64,000 bases of DNA from an uncultured Christensenella sp. (GTDB lineage Bacteria > Bacillota > Clostridia > Christensenellales > Pumilibacteraceae), in the NCBI GenBank assembly GCA_910578545.1, contig CAJTPT010000009.1, forward strand, positions 1 to 64,000. The letters run 5' to 3'. Within the stretch, counting starts at the first letter, position 1. Every line of letters begins with the position of its first letter. Shown here one piece after another: positions 16,088-26,318 of the stretch. A model generated the notes under the pieces. It saw only the letters and a list, made by a program, of their open reading frames with translations, did not search any database and was not told the DNA's origin. The position numbers were made by a program, and so were the translations under genes.

Positions 16088-16543
16088 ATGGCAAAAAAAG
16101 ATAAAACAAAACCCGAACAGCCTGAAAAGGAAAAGAAGGGTAAAGAAAAAAAGGATAAGAAAGGAAAAAACGCCAAAGGCGCCGCTCCCGTAGCCGCAGG
16201 TACTCCGTCTACCGGTGCGCTTTCTACAGGTACTCCGTCGGCTCCCCTTTCCCAAATGTCCCCCGAACAAATGACTGCCGCGCAGTTGGAGCAAGCGATT
16301 AAGGAAAGCAACGATCCCAACTCCAAACTGAAAAAATTGCGCAACCCGATTAACGTGCGCAGTTGTTTACTCAACCTGCTTATTCTCATTGTCTTGACTC
16401 TTGCGGTCGTAATATTGTGGTGTGCCATCGTAGTTGACAGATTCAATTTTGTCACGATTATGTCGGACATGATGAGTAAATTCGGAATAACACAGTTCTT
16501 CCAAAACTTGGGCAAAACGATAGCCGGGTGGTTCGGCGGCTGA
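16088..16543 (+). CDS. Lysine-rich single-pass membrane protein, unknown
   Basis: 151 residues. The first 30 are almost entirely Lys, Glu, Pro and Asp (KKDKTKPEQPEKEKKGKE...). A low-complexity Ala/Thr/Ser/Pro linker follows, then one membrane helix (LLNLLILIVLTLAVVILWCA) at about 96-116 and an amphipathic C-terminal segment ending AGWFGG. AGAGGG lies before the ATG, with a good promoter and a terminator on both sides, so this is an independent single gene. The family is not recognised. The basic cytoplasmic end could bind nucleic acid or lipid headgroups, which is speculation. Confidence 0.75.
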   Translation: MAKKDKTKPEQPEKEKKGKEKKDKKGKNAKGAAPVAAGTPSTGALSTGTPSAPLSQMSPEQMTAAQLEQAIKESNDPNSKLKKLRNPINVRSCLLNLLILIVLTLAVVILWCAIVVDRFNFVTIMSDMMSKFGITQFFQNLGKTIAGWFGG

Positions 16544-16556
16544 TAAACAAGCATTA

Positions 16557-16587
16557 CAAAAGTCGTTACTATGTAACGACTTTTTTT
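16557..16587 (+). terminator. Convergent terminator
   Basis: A perfect 12-bp stem (16558-16569 with 16573-16584, loop TAT) followed by T-rich sequence on the plus strand. On the minus strand it is followed by TTTTG, so it may also serve the gene ending at 16598. Confidence 0.9.
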
Positions 16588-16597
16588 GTTTTGTTTT

Positions 16598-18262
16598 TTA
16601 TTCGGATTTGTCATCGCCATCGCCGTTTTTCGGATCTTCCGTCTTTTGCGACTTTTTGTTTTTTTGCGAGGTGCGCTTTGCGGGCTTTGGTTTCTTGGCA
16701 GGCGGCGCATTGTCGACCGGTTCGGCGCTCGGCGGCAAATCAAACGGGTCGGCGTTGGTAGCAGGTTCGCCCTGCCCCGAACCTTCCTTAGGCGGCGGTT
16801 CACTCTTGAACGGGTCGGATATATCGGACGGCTTAGGCTGTTGTTCTTCATTTATTTCGTGTATAAAAACGCCGTCCGACTGCATGGGGAAAATATCGTC
16901 TATATCGTTCTTATACGGCGCGTTATTGGGAATACCCGGAAATATCTCGCCAATGTCATCGCTCGCAAAATCCATAAACATGTCGCCTGAATTGCCCTCC
17001 TCGTAGTCCATGCCGAACACCGCCATTTTTATACGGCGCGGAACGGCTACCGGCACCGGATGTTTTTTGCGTATATACGAGCAAAGCCCGAGCATAACGC
17101 CGCCCGCAATAATCAGCACGCTCAATACAATGAGATACCAAATCCACATATCGGCAAGAATATCCGTATTGGGAAAATTGCTTTTGTCGTATTCCATGAC
17201 GGTGATAAAGTCATTGTCCGCCAATGAATTTAAAACCAACGACGCGGCGGTAGCCATTTTGGCGGCATAGTCCGGATAAACGGTCTTTAACACTTCAAGC
17301 GTGTCGCGTTCGGTAAATGATATCTTATCGCCGCGATACGACTCGGCGTCCGACATGTCGAGCGTTTCCCAATTGGCGCCGACAAGATTGAGCGTGGGAA
17401 TATTCTCGTTGAAAAACACGTTGTACACGCCGCTGTGCGCCCACTGGTAGTACGGAATGCCGTTAAGCACGGACACACCCGTCAACTGCGGACTTTTGGT
17501 TGTGGGCTTGTATACGTTTAGTCCGTTCTTTTCGGCAATCGAATCGAAAAAGCCCTCGCGCTTGGTTTGACGTGCGTCGCAAAACGCATAGACGTTGTCA
17601 CAGCCGAGCCGTTGCAATTCCACCATTAAAACTGTGTTTTGATATTCCTGCGCAGACATTTCCCTAATAAACTGCTCAGCGCCGGTGACGGAGACGTACG
17701 ACGCGCCGAAAAATACGAAAGTAACGTCCAAATCATTAGGAACGGAATACTTGTTGTTTATAAGATAATTCGCAACCGTCAAAAGCGTTGCAACGCCCGT
17801 ACCGCCGCAAAGTGCGCCCTGGGCGTTATCAACCGCCGCGCCCGTGTACGCCAAAGCATATCGATTGTCGTAATACGCGCCGAGAACAACGTTCTTTGTA
17901 GAGGCCGTTCTGTTTGTTTTTAAATGCGCAACAACGTTTTGGCTCGCAAGGTTAGAAACGTCGCCCTCAGACACAGTAAAGTCCTGTACGGTAACGTCGG
18001 TAAAACCGAATTCCAACAGTCTGTTGCTAATATACAACGCGGCATTCTTTTCCGCTTCGGTATAGGTTGTGCGGTTGGGATTTTGCGTCATGAACGCACC
18101 GAGCTCGTCAGACAAATCTTTTTCCAAATTTTTATCGGTAGTTACGTAGCTTGGATTATCTGTATCATAATCGGGCGCACCGTGCTCCGAACATGCGATC
18201 GCGAACATCGCGGCAACCACGACGCAGATAACGATGGAAATAATTTTTACGAATTTTTTCAT
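16598..18262 (-). CDS. Degenerate M28-type peptidase lipoprotein
   Basis: 554 residues. Signal peptide with lipobox AMFAIACSE (Cys24). The body (about 50-380) follows an M28 zinc aminopeptidase: VVLGAYYDN, GAAVDNAQGALCGG, FVFFGASYVSVTG. The metal His of the usual GAHxD is Tyr here, and the Glu-Glu pair of AEE is Ser-Tyr, so zinc catalysis is probably lost. A membrane helix at about 393-413 (WYLIVLSVLIIAGGVMLGL) leads to a long Pro/Lys/Asp-rich cytoplasmic tail ending in KKSQKTEDPKNG. It is probably a surface binding or sensing protein. It lies 18 bases after the multi-pass gene 18281-18820. Confidence 0.7.
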   Translation of the reverse strand: MKKFVKIISIVICVVVAAMFAIACSEHGAPDYDTDNPSYVTTDKNLEKDLSDELGAFMTQNPNRTTYTEAEKNAALYISNRLLEFGFTDVTVQDFTVSEGDVSNLASQNVVAHLKTNRTASTKNVVLGAYYDNRYALAYTGAAVDNAQGALCGGTGVATLLTVANYLINNKYSVPNDLDVTFVFFGASYVSVTGAEQFIREMSAQEYQNTVLMVELQRLGCDNVYAFCDARQTKREGFFDSIAEKNGLNVYKPTTKSPQLTGVSVLNGIPYYQWAHSGVYNVFFNENIPTLNLVGANWETLDMSDAESYRGDKISFTERDTLEVLKTVYPDYAAKMATAASLVLNSLADNDFITVMEYDKSNFPNTDILADMWIWYLIVLSVLIIAGGVMLGLCSYIRKKHPVPVAVPRRIKMAVFGMDYEEGNSGDMFMDFASDDIGEIFPGIPNNAPYKNDIDDIFPMQSDGVFIHEINEEQQPKPSDISDPFKSEPPPKEGSGQGEPATNADPFDLPPSAEPVDNAPPAKKPKPAKRTSQKNKKSQKTEDPKNGDGDDKSE

Positions 18263-18280
18263 ACTATCATATCCCCCGCT

Positions 18281-18820
18281 CTACGCCACAACCGTTATTA
18301 TATTGATTATCGAGATCAAACCGTAAACGCCTATAAACGTGCCCAACACCTGCGTAAGCACAACGTGAAAGTACGTTTTTTCCACGTAATCCATTTTGTA
18401 AGCGTAAACCATATACAGCGACACAAACAACACCGTCACAACCGGATCGAGTATGATGTCGAGTATGGGCGCGTACAGCGGCGCAGCAATATAAATAAAT
18501 TTTAGCGCAAACAGCACGACGTTTGCCGCAATAACGGCAAGGCTTATTCCGTACCGCAGTGCGGATACATTGCCGCCGCGCGTTTTGATTGGCAACATTC
18601 TGTAAATAAATACAGTACACACCGTATAAATTACAAACGGAAATATTCCGCCTAAAAAGAACGCCCAAGCATCGTTTGTAAACCATGCGGGAAAATCCAG
18701 GTTATAACCGTAATACGCAAGATCGCCGCGCATTCCGTACCATGACGCCGCGCAATAGCTTAAATACACAAGCACCGTAACGACCGCAAACGGCAATTTC
18801 TTTTTTGCTATATCTACCAC
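18281..18820 (-). CDS. Multi-pass membrane protein, unknown
   Basis: 179 residues with five or six hydrophobic segments (FAVVTVLVYLSYCAASW, AFFLGGIFPFVIYTVCTVF, LRYGISLAVIAANVVLFALKF, IILDPVVTVLFVSLYMVYAY, VVLTQVLGTFIGVYGLISII). GTG start with GGAG seven bases upstream. It lies between holA and the degenerate M28 lipoprotein, separated from them by 17 bases on each side, so the three are one operon. The family is not recognised. Confidence 0.75.
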   Translation of the reverse strand: MVDIAKKKLPFAVVTVLVYLSYCAASWYGMRGDLAYYGYNLDFPAWFTNDAWAFFLGGIFPFVIYTVCTVFIYRMLPIKTRGGNVSALRYGISLAVIAANVVLFALKFIYIAAPLYAPILDIILDPVVTVLFVSLYMVYAYKMDYVEKTYFHVVLTQVLGTFIGVYGLISIINIITVVA

Positions 18821-18837
18821 AATCGATCTCCGTTAAT

Positions 18838-19785
18838 TTACTTAGAATATGCGGCTTGCGCGACGAAGCACGTAAGCGCGTCGTAAACGGTCATTGCACC
18901 CGTTTTGTAATCGTAATCCGCCTTTTCAAGCATATCCAATATGCCTTTAAGCCGAGCCTTGCCAAACGACGTTCCCTCGGACTTTAACCGCCCCACCATG
19001 CCGGGCTTAACGCCCATCAATGACAATCCGTCGGGGTCGACGGCGGCGGCGAATATCCGCCTGAACCTGTTGTATATAAGAGTGAACGCCGCAACCAGGT
19101 CATTGTTTTTTGCCATACCGTCGACTATTGCGAGCGCCCGCGCCGACTTGCCGCCGAGTATGCTGTCGCAAAGCTCGAATACTACAAACTCGGTGTCGGC
19201 TTTAACATTATCGTTTATATCCTGCTCTGTTATTGCGATTCCCGCCCTCAGCATTGCAAGCTTTTGCGTTTCCGAATTAATACGCGTCATATACCCGCCG
19301 CAACGGTTGTACAGCAAGCTTATTGCACGGTCACCGATTGTAGCACCTGTCCGCGCGCACAAAGCATTTACAAACGGCGCTACCGCCGACAGTGAAAGAC
19401 GGTTGCAATCCACGCCCGTCGCGCCCGTAGGCACAGTGACGGCTGCCGTTCTGTTCCAGCTGTCGTGCGGAATATAATACGGAACTACGAGCACCGAGGA
19501 AGGATTGGGGGATTTAAGATATTCGACTATTGCGGCGTTGTCGGTCTTGCCACGCGCGACAACTACGCGGTAGTCGCCCAAAAGCGGAAGCTGCATAAGC
19601 TCGTCCGTCATTTCCTTTCCGCTCGAAAATTCCCTGTCCGCACAGTTAAACGGCTTTGGCTCGGAAGCCAATGCGCACAAAAGCGACAACGCTCTGTCAA
19701 TTACAAAATCGTCGTCGCCGTAGCAATAATAGCACGGATTGGGTTTTTGCGTTTTTAAGTGCTTTTTTAGCTCGATAAATTCCAC
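18838..19785 (-). CDS. holA: DNA polymerase III subunit delta
   Basis: Delta opens the sliding clamp in the clamp loader. 315 residues with the family pattern: YYCYGDDDFVIDRALSLL near the start, RVVVARGKTD, NRCGGYMTRINSETQKL in the middle and AAFTLIYNRFRRIF with a C-terminal helical collar. The P-loop is absent, as usual for delta. GTG start. No ribosome site is seen because the -10 element of the promoter (19792-19797) ends only six bases before the GTG, which predicts a leaderless mRNA. Confidence 0.9.
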   Translation of the reverse strand: MEFIELKKHLKTQKPNPCYYCYGDDDFVIDRALSLLCALASEPKPFNCADREFSSGKEMTDELMQLPLLGDYRVVVARGKTDNAAIVEYLKSPNPSSVLVVPYYIPHDSWNRTAAVTVPTGATGVDCNRLSLSAVAPFVNALCARTGATIGDRAISLLYNRCGGYMTRINSETQKLAMLRAGIAITEQDINDNVKADTEFVVFELCDSILGGKSARALAIVDGMAKNNDLVAAFTLIYNRFRRIFAAAVDPDGLSLMGVKPGMVGRLKSEGTSFGKARLKGILDMLEKADYDYKTGAMTVYDALTCFVAQAAYSK

Positions 19786-19791
19786 AACTTA

Positions 19792-19820
19792 ATTATAATA
19801 CATAATTGCAAAAAAAGCAA
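19792..19820 (-). promoter_or_regulatory. holA promoter
   Basis: On the minus strand, TTGCTT (19815-19820) and TATAAT (19792-19797) with a 17-base spacer. The -10 ends six bases before the holA GTG. Confidence 0.7.
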
Positions 19821-19890
19821 TAGTTTTCCGCCGCCTTTCGGCTAATACGCAAATCGCCGATAATCGATAATCCGCGTTATACCCGCCCAA

Positions 19891-20283
19891 TTACAATAAA
19901 TTAGACAAATACGGCATACTGTCCAAAAGCACGTCGTCTATATAGTTGATAGCGGAATAAACGAATATCACAGCGTCGTTATAGTTGTCCGATTGCACGA
20001 CATACTGTAGACTTACTATCTTGTCGTCGAGATTGCGCACGGTATTGTGATTTTGAAGAGTCAAAAGCGTACGCTTACCTTTTTCCCATTTTTTTACGAG
20101 CGCCGAACAAAGCGCGACCGTTTGGTCGTTGTTGACGTGTTCCTCGTTTGCCTCTATGCTTTTTGCAACCTGATTGAGGTCGGACTGCAAACCGTTGTAA
20201 AACTTATTTACAAAAACTATCTCGCCCACCATTCCGCCTATCATAAGCGCAAATACGATTAAAATTATCACTACCTTTTTCAC
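19891..20283 (-). CDS. DUF4363 family membrane-anchored protein
   Basis: 130 residues. One N-terminal membrane helix (VVIILIVFALMIGGMVGEIVF), then a soluble helical domain with the usual ALVKKWEKGKRTL stretch. This is the DUF4363 pattern. In Clostridia these genes commonly follow a DUF421 gene, as here, which suggests the two proteins act together at the membrane. The biochemical role is unknown. Confidence 0.8.
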   Translation of the reverse strand: MKKVVIILIVFALMIGGMVGEIVFVNKFYNGLQSDLNQVAKSIEANEEHVNNDQTVALCSALVKKWEKGKRTLLTLQNHNTVRNLDDKIVSLQYVVQSDNYNDAVIFVYSAINYIDDVLLDSMPYLSNLL

Positions 20284-20341
20284 TTTATAAATCCCCCGTA
20301 ATCCATTGCGTTAACCGCCGCAGCAAACACACGAAAATCCG

Positions 20342-21037
20342 TTACCAATTTTCACCGCCGCTAATCTCGAGCGTATTGCAAAACGCAGGTCGACGCTTTG
20401 GCGAAAAATACGCGTTGCCGTCCTGCCTAACGTCTGCGTACAAAATGTCGCTCAGCTTTAACCCGTTATCGGACAGAACGCGCTCGATCTCGCTTTTCGG
20501 CGTTCCCGACAGTCTGACGTTATGCTCTATATACTTACCATCCACTACAAGCTCGAGCGGCAACAGCGTTTGACCTTGAGGCTCGGTTTGTTCCTGCTGT
20601 TTTTCGACCACGCAAAGCTGTCCGTTCGTTTCAAAAATGGCGTACGCGATTTGAGTAAAATCGACGTACCCCGCCGTGCGCACCGCCTCGATTAAATCGT
20701 CGATATTCATATTCATTTTTTTCATATTTTCGTAGTTGATACCCGACTTATCTATAACGATTAAGCTGTTTCCGCTTAGCACCTTGCGCACCTTTACCGA
20801 CTTGCGCGAAATAAACGACAACACAATATGCAACGTTGCCAAAGTGAAAATGGGTATCAATCCGTAATAAAGCGGAATATACGGGTCGTTCATGGGAATA
20901 CAAGCGACCTCGGCAATAATAAGAGTAATAACAAGCTCAAACGGTTGCATTTCGCCTATCTGCCGCTTGCCCATAAGCCGTATCACAAAGAACACGATCA
21001 AAAACGTTATTATAGATTTTAAAAATACCACGAACAT
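20342..21037 (-). CDS. DUF421 (YetF-type) membrane protein
   Basis: 231 residues from the ATG at 21037. Three membrane segments (FLKSIITFLIVFFVIRLMGKRQIGEM; FELVITLIIAEVACIP; LIPIFTLATLHIVLSFI) precede the YetF cytoplasmic domain with the typical KVLSGNSLIVIDKSGINYENMKKM and a C-terminal DILYADV strand. The role is unknown; relatives influence envelope stress resistance. The longer open frame (to 21106) overlaps a 23-codon frame that has its own ribosome site. No ribosome site is seen at the 21037 ATG, so it may depend on reading of that small frame. Confidence 0.85.
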   Translation of the reverse strand: MFVVFLKSIITFLIVFFVIRLMGKRQIGEMQPFELVITLIIAEVACIPMNDPYIPLYYGLIPIFTLATLHIVLSFISRKSVKVRKVLSGNSLIVIDKSGINYENMKKMNMNIDDLIEAVRTAGYVDFTQIAYAIFETNGQLCVVEKQQEQTEPQGQTLLPLELVVDGKYIEHNVRLSGTPKSEIERVLSDNGLKLSDILYADVRQDGNAYFSPKRRPAFCNTLEISGGENW

Positions 21038-21066
21038 GATATTCGTAGTATGGTTGTTGCTTAATC

Positions 21067-21138
21067 TTAATATTCTTTTATTTTGCCGTCGGCGTAATGA
21101 CGGCAATCAGGCTTTTCTTTTTCCGAGTTATCCGTCAC
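21067..21138 (-). CDS. Possible 23-residue leader or small protein
   Basis: A GTG-start frame preceded by AAAGGAG at ideal spacing encodes MTDNSEKEKPDCRHYADGKI... and stops 29 bases before the DUF421 start. The only good ribosome site between uvrA and DUF421 belongs to it, so it may be a real micro-protein or a translated leader that brings ribosomes to DUF421. The C-R-H-Y segment looks like part of a metal-binding peptide, but one Cys is not enough to say so. Confidence 0.4.
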   Translation of the reverse strand: MTDNSEKEKPDCRHYADGKIKEY

Positions 21139-21167
21139 TGTTTTCTCCTTTTTATCGCTTCAAGACT

Positions 21168-23972
21168 TTATCCGAGAATCTTTTTAAGATACTCGCCCGT
21201 TTTACTTTCCGCGACAGAAGCTACCTTTTCGGGCGTGCCCGTTGCGACAATCCGACCGCCGCCGTCGCCGCCGCTCGGTCCGAGGTCTATAATATTGTCG
21301 GCACACTTGATTACGTCAAGGTTATGCTCGATTACCACAACAGTGTTGCCATTGTCCACAAGCCGAGAAAGAATATCTATAAGCCGCTCGACGTCCGCCG
21401 AGTGCAAGCCTGTAGTCGGCTCGTCAAGCACGTACAGAGTGCTGTTTGTTGACACCTTGGAAAGCTCTGTCGCAAGCTTTACGCGTTGCGCCTCGCCGCC
21501 CGACAACGTAGTAGCGGGCTGACCGAGTTTAACGTACCCGAGCCCTACGTCCATGAGCGTGCCGAGTTTACGCTTGAGCGATGGGATATTCTTAAAGAAC
21601 TCGTAGCTATCTTCAATCGTCATATCAAGCACGTCGGCAATCGACTTGTCGCGGTACTTGACCTGCAACGTTTCGCGGTTAAACCGCTTGCCGTGGCAAA
21701 CGTCGCACGGCACGTATACGTCGGGCAGAAAGTTCATTTCTATGCGGATAATGCCGTCGCCCTCGCAGTTTTCACACCGTCCGCCGCGAACGTTAAACGA
21801 AAATCTGCCCGAGCTATAGCCGCGTTCCTTGGCGGCGGGAAGCTCGGCAAACAAATCTCTTATTATGGACATCGCGCCAGTGTACGTCGCGGGATTGGAA
21901 CGCGGAGTGCGCCCTATTGGACTCTGGTCGATATTGATGACCTTGTCGATTTTTTCCAAGCCGTCAATGCCGTCGCACTTACCGACGCGCTGTTTGACGG
22001 TGTTAAAACGATTTGCCGCCGCGGGAAAAAGCGTTTGATTAATAAGCGACGACTTGCCGCTACCCGATACGCCGGTCACCACGTTGAACACGCCGAGCGG
22101 GATTTTGACGGTGACGTTTTGCAGGTTGTTTTCCGCCGCGCCTCGAATGGTAATATACTCGTCCGAAAACCTTCGTTTTTCGGGCACTCTTATTGCGCGC
22201 TCGCCCGACAGGAACTTGCCCGTGACAGTGCCCGCCTTTATTATTTGTTCAACGTCGCCCTGCGCAATTACTTCGCCGCCGTGAACGCCCGCGCCCGGAC
22301 CGATATCGACTATACAGTCCGCCGCACGCATCGTGTCCTCATCGTGCTCGACGACTATCAAAGTATTGCCGAGGTCGCGCAGATGCTTGAGCGTGCCTAT
22401 AAGCTTTTGGTTGTCGCACTGGTGCAAGCCTATGCTCGGCTCGTCGAGTATATACAGTACGCCCGACAAGCCCGACCCTATCTGTGTGGCAAGCCTTATG
22501 CGCTGTGCCTCGCCGCCCGACAAGCTGACGGCAGACCGTGACAACGTAAGATATTCGAGGCCGACGTTCATCAAAAACTCGAGGCGCGCTTTGATTTCTT
22601 TAAGCACACGCTCGGCGATAATCGCTTTGGACTGCGTAAGAGAAAGCTCGCAAAAGAACTTGTAAAGATATTTAACGGGCATTGCGCACAGCTCGTCTAT
22701 GTTTTTTCCGCCGACGCGCACAGCCAATGCTTCCTTTTTAAGCCGCTTTCCGCCGCAATCGGGGCACGGCTGTGAATTGGTGTATCTGCCTATCTTCCAA
22801 CGCACGCCGTCGCTTGACGTTTCGGCAAGCCTGCGTTCCAAATAGCTCACCATTCCCTCATAGTTGATACGCTCACTGCGGTGATAGTGACCCGTTGTGT
22901 ATTCCACGACTATAGGCTCGTCCGTGGCGTACAGGATTATATCCCGCACCTTTTTGTCAAGCTTGCGGAATGGCGTTTTAAGCGAGAACCCGTACTTTTT
23001 GGCAAGCGCGTTAAAGCACTGCTCGAAGTGCGAAGCCGAATCGAGCTGTCCGCCGTCGAGCAAGTCGTTTAAAGAGCTGTCGCCAAAGAACAACAACTCG
23101 GGGTCGACCTTTGTAAGAAAGCCCAGTCCGCCGCACGTCGGGCATGCGCCGAACGGCGAGTTAAACGAGAACAAACGCGGCTCCACCTCGGATATAGACA
23201 AACCGCAATTTCCGCACGTATACTGCGTATTAAACAGTATTTCTTTGTCGTCGCACACCGCAATAACGAGTCCGTCGGACAGCTTGATTGCGGTTTCCAC
23301 CGAGTCGGTGAGACGTTGCTGTATGTCGCTCTCTATAACGAGCCTGTCCACAACAACCGAAATGTCATGCTTGGAATTTTTGTCGAGTTTGATTTGCTCG
23401 TCCACACCGTATATAATGCCGTCCACACGCATACGCGAATAGCCCGACTTTTTAAAGTCCTCGAACAGCTTGGAATACTCGCCTTTTTTGCCGCGCACGA
23501 CGGGCGAAATTATCATAACACGACTGTTCTCGGGCAGCGCCATGATTTTATCGACTATCTCGTCGACGGACTGCTGATGTATTTCCGCACCGCAGTTATA
23601 GCAAAAGACGTCGCCGACGCGCGCAAAAAGCAAACGCATGTAATCGTAAATCTCGGTTACCGTGCCCACAGTCGAGCGCGGGTTTCGCCCCGTCGTTTTT
23701 TGGTCGATGGATATAGCCGGGGAAAGCCCGTCAATGCTGTCCACGTCGGGCTTTTCCATTTGTCCCAAAAACATACGCGCGTACGAGGAAAGCGATTCCA
23801 CGTACCGCCTTTGCCCCTCTGCAAAAATCGTATCGAAAGCAAGCGACGTTTTGCCGCTGCCCGACACGCCCGTAAATACCACAAACTTGTTTTTAGGTAC
23901 GGTAAGACTTACGTTTTTAAGATTGTGCGCACGCGCGCCCTTTATCACTATTTCGTTGTTTTGTTCGTCCAT
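21168..23972 (-). CDS. uvrA: Excinuclease ABC subunit A
   Basis: Damage-recognition ATPase of nucleotide excision repair. 934 residues of normal length with two ABC modules. First: Walker A TGVSGSGKTSLAFDT near the start, signature LSGGEAQRIRLATQIG and DEPSIGLHQ. Second: TGVSGSGKSSLI, signature LSGGEAQRVKLATEL and DEPTTGLHS. Zinc-binding cysteine pairs are seen at CGNCG/CPTCGG and CENCEGDG/CDVCHG. It lies 12 bases after uvrB in the same direction. Confidence 0.98.
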   Translation of the reverse strand: MDEQNNEIVIKGARAHNLKNVSLTVPKNKFVVFTGVSGSGKTSLAFDTIFAEGQRRYVESLSSYARMFLGQMEKPDVDSIDGLSPAISIDQKTTGRNPRSTVGTVTEIYDYMRLLFARVGDVFCYNCGAEIHQQSVDEIVDKIMALPENSRVMIISPVVRGKKGEYSKLFEDFKKSGYSRMRVDGIIYGVDEQIKLDKNSKHDISVVVDRLVIESDIQQRLTDSVETAIKLSDGLVIAVCDDKEILFNTQYTCGNCGLSISEVEPRLFSFNSPFGACPTCGGLGFLTKVDPELLFFGDSSLNDLLDGGQLDSASHFEQCFNALAKKYGFSLKTPFRKLDKKVRDIILYATDEPIVVEYTTGHYHRSERINYEGMVSYLERRLAETSSDGVRWKIGRYTNSQPCPDCGGKRLKKEALAVRVGGKNIDELCAMPVKYLYKFFCELSLTQSKAIIAERVLKEIKARLEFLMNVGLEYLTLSRSAVSLSGGEAQRIRLATQIGSGLSGVLYILDEPSIGLHQCDNQKLIGTLKHLRDLGNTLIVVEHDEDTMRAADCIVDIGPGAGVHGGEVIAQGDVEQIIKAGTVTGKFLSGERAIRVPEKRRFSDEYITIRGAAENNLQNVTVKIPLGVFNVVTGVSGSGKSSLINQTLFPAAANRFNTVKQRVGKCDGIDGLEKIDKVINIDQSPIGRTPRSNPATYTGAMSIIRDLFAELPAAKERGYSSGRFSFNVRGGRCENCEGDGIIRIEMNFLPDVYVPCDVCHGKRFNRETLQVKYRDKSIADVLDMTIEDSYEFFKNIPSLKRKLGTLMDVGLGYVKLGQPATTLSGGEAQRVKLATELSKVSTNSTLYVLDEPTTGLHSADVERLIDILSRLVDNGNTVVVIEHNLDVIKCADNIIDLGPSGGDGGGRIVATGTPEKVASVAESKTGEYLKKILG

Positions 23973-23984
23973 GTTATCACCGAT

Positions 23985-25961
<1,977 letters not shown>

Positions 25962-25998
25962 GTTATATGCCGTTTCCGTCCGAAAATCAGTACCGTAT

Positions 25999-26028
25999 AT
26001 TTTACCACAAAAACACCGGCACTGTCAA
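25999..26028 (-). promoter_or_regulatory. uvrB-uvrA promoter
   Basis: On the minus strand, TTGACA (26023-26028) and TAAAAT (25999-26004), 18-base spacer, 38 bases before the uvrB start. No clear LexA (SOS) box was recognised around it by eye. Confidence 0.75.
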
Positions 26029-26029
26029 T

Positions 26030-26318
26030 TACATAAGTATACCGTAAACGTATTTTTACCAAAACGGATTTTTCGCAAAACAAAGGCGACGAGTTTTTGC
26101 CCGCCGCTCACGTTTTATCGGTTATTTTCCGGTTTCTTGTTATTATGCCTGATGATCGGTCGTCGACTTTATCCCGCTATACGTATGCTGTCAGATGTAA
26201 ATAGGATACTTTGCTGCACTTTGCAAAACATTTTTACTTTTTTTTGTAAAACCCGATAGGCATTTATGCGTGCATTTAAGCACTTTTTGATCCGTCAAAT
26301 TACGTGGAAATTAGATTA
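26030..26318. other. Intergenic stretch without recognised gene
   Basis: AT-rich spacer between the uvrB promoter and the end of the flavin-reductase-like gene. Weak inverted repeats are present (TTTTAC...GTAAAA around 26232-26253; TGC pairs near 26262), but there is no convincing terminator, RNA or reading frame. Confidence 0.5.

Noticed and set aside
16072..16851. 259-codon minus-strand frame across the terminator
   Set aside because: Crosses a strong terminator and is antisense to the lysine-rich gene and out of phase with the M28-like gene; its composition (R, P, S, N) is typical of shadow frames.
21486..22541. 351-codon plus-strand open frame
   Set aside because: Antisense to uvrA, whose ABC motifs are unmistakable.
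25999..26060. LexA box at the uvrB promoter
   Set aside because: No convincing GAAC-N4-GTTC type palindrome overlaps the promoter elements.
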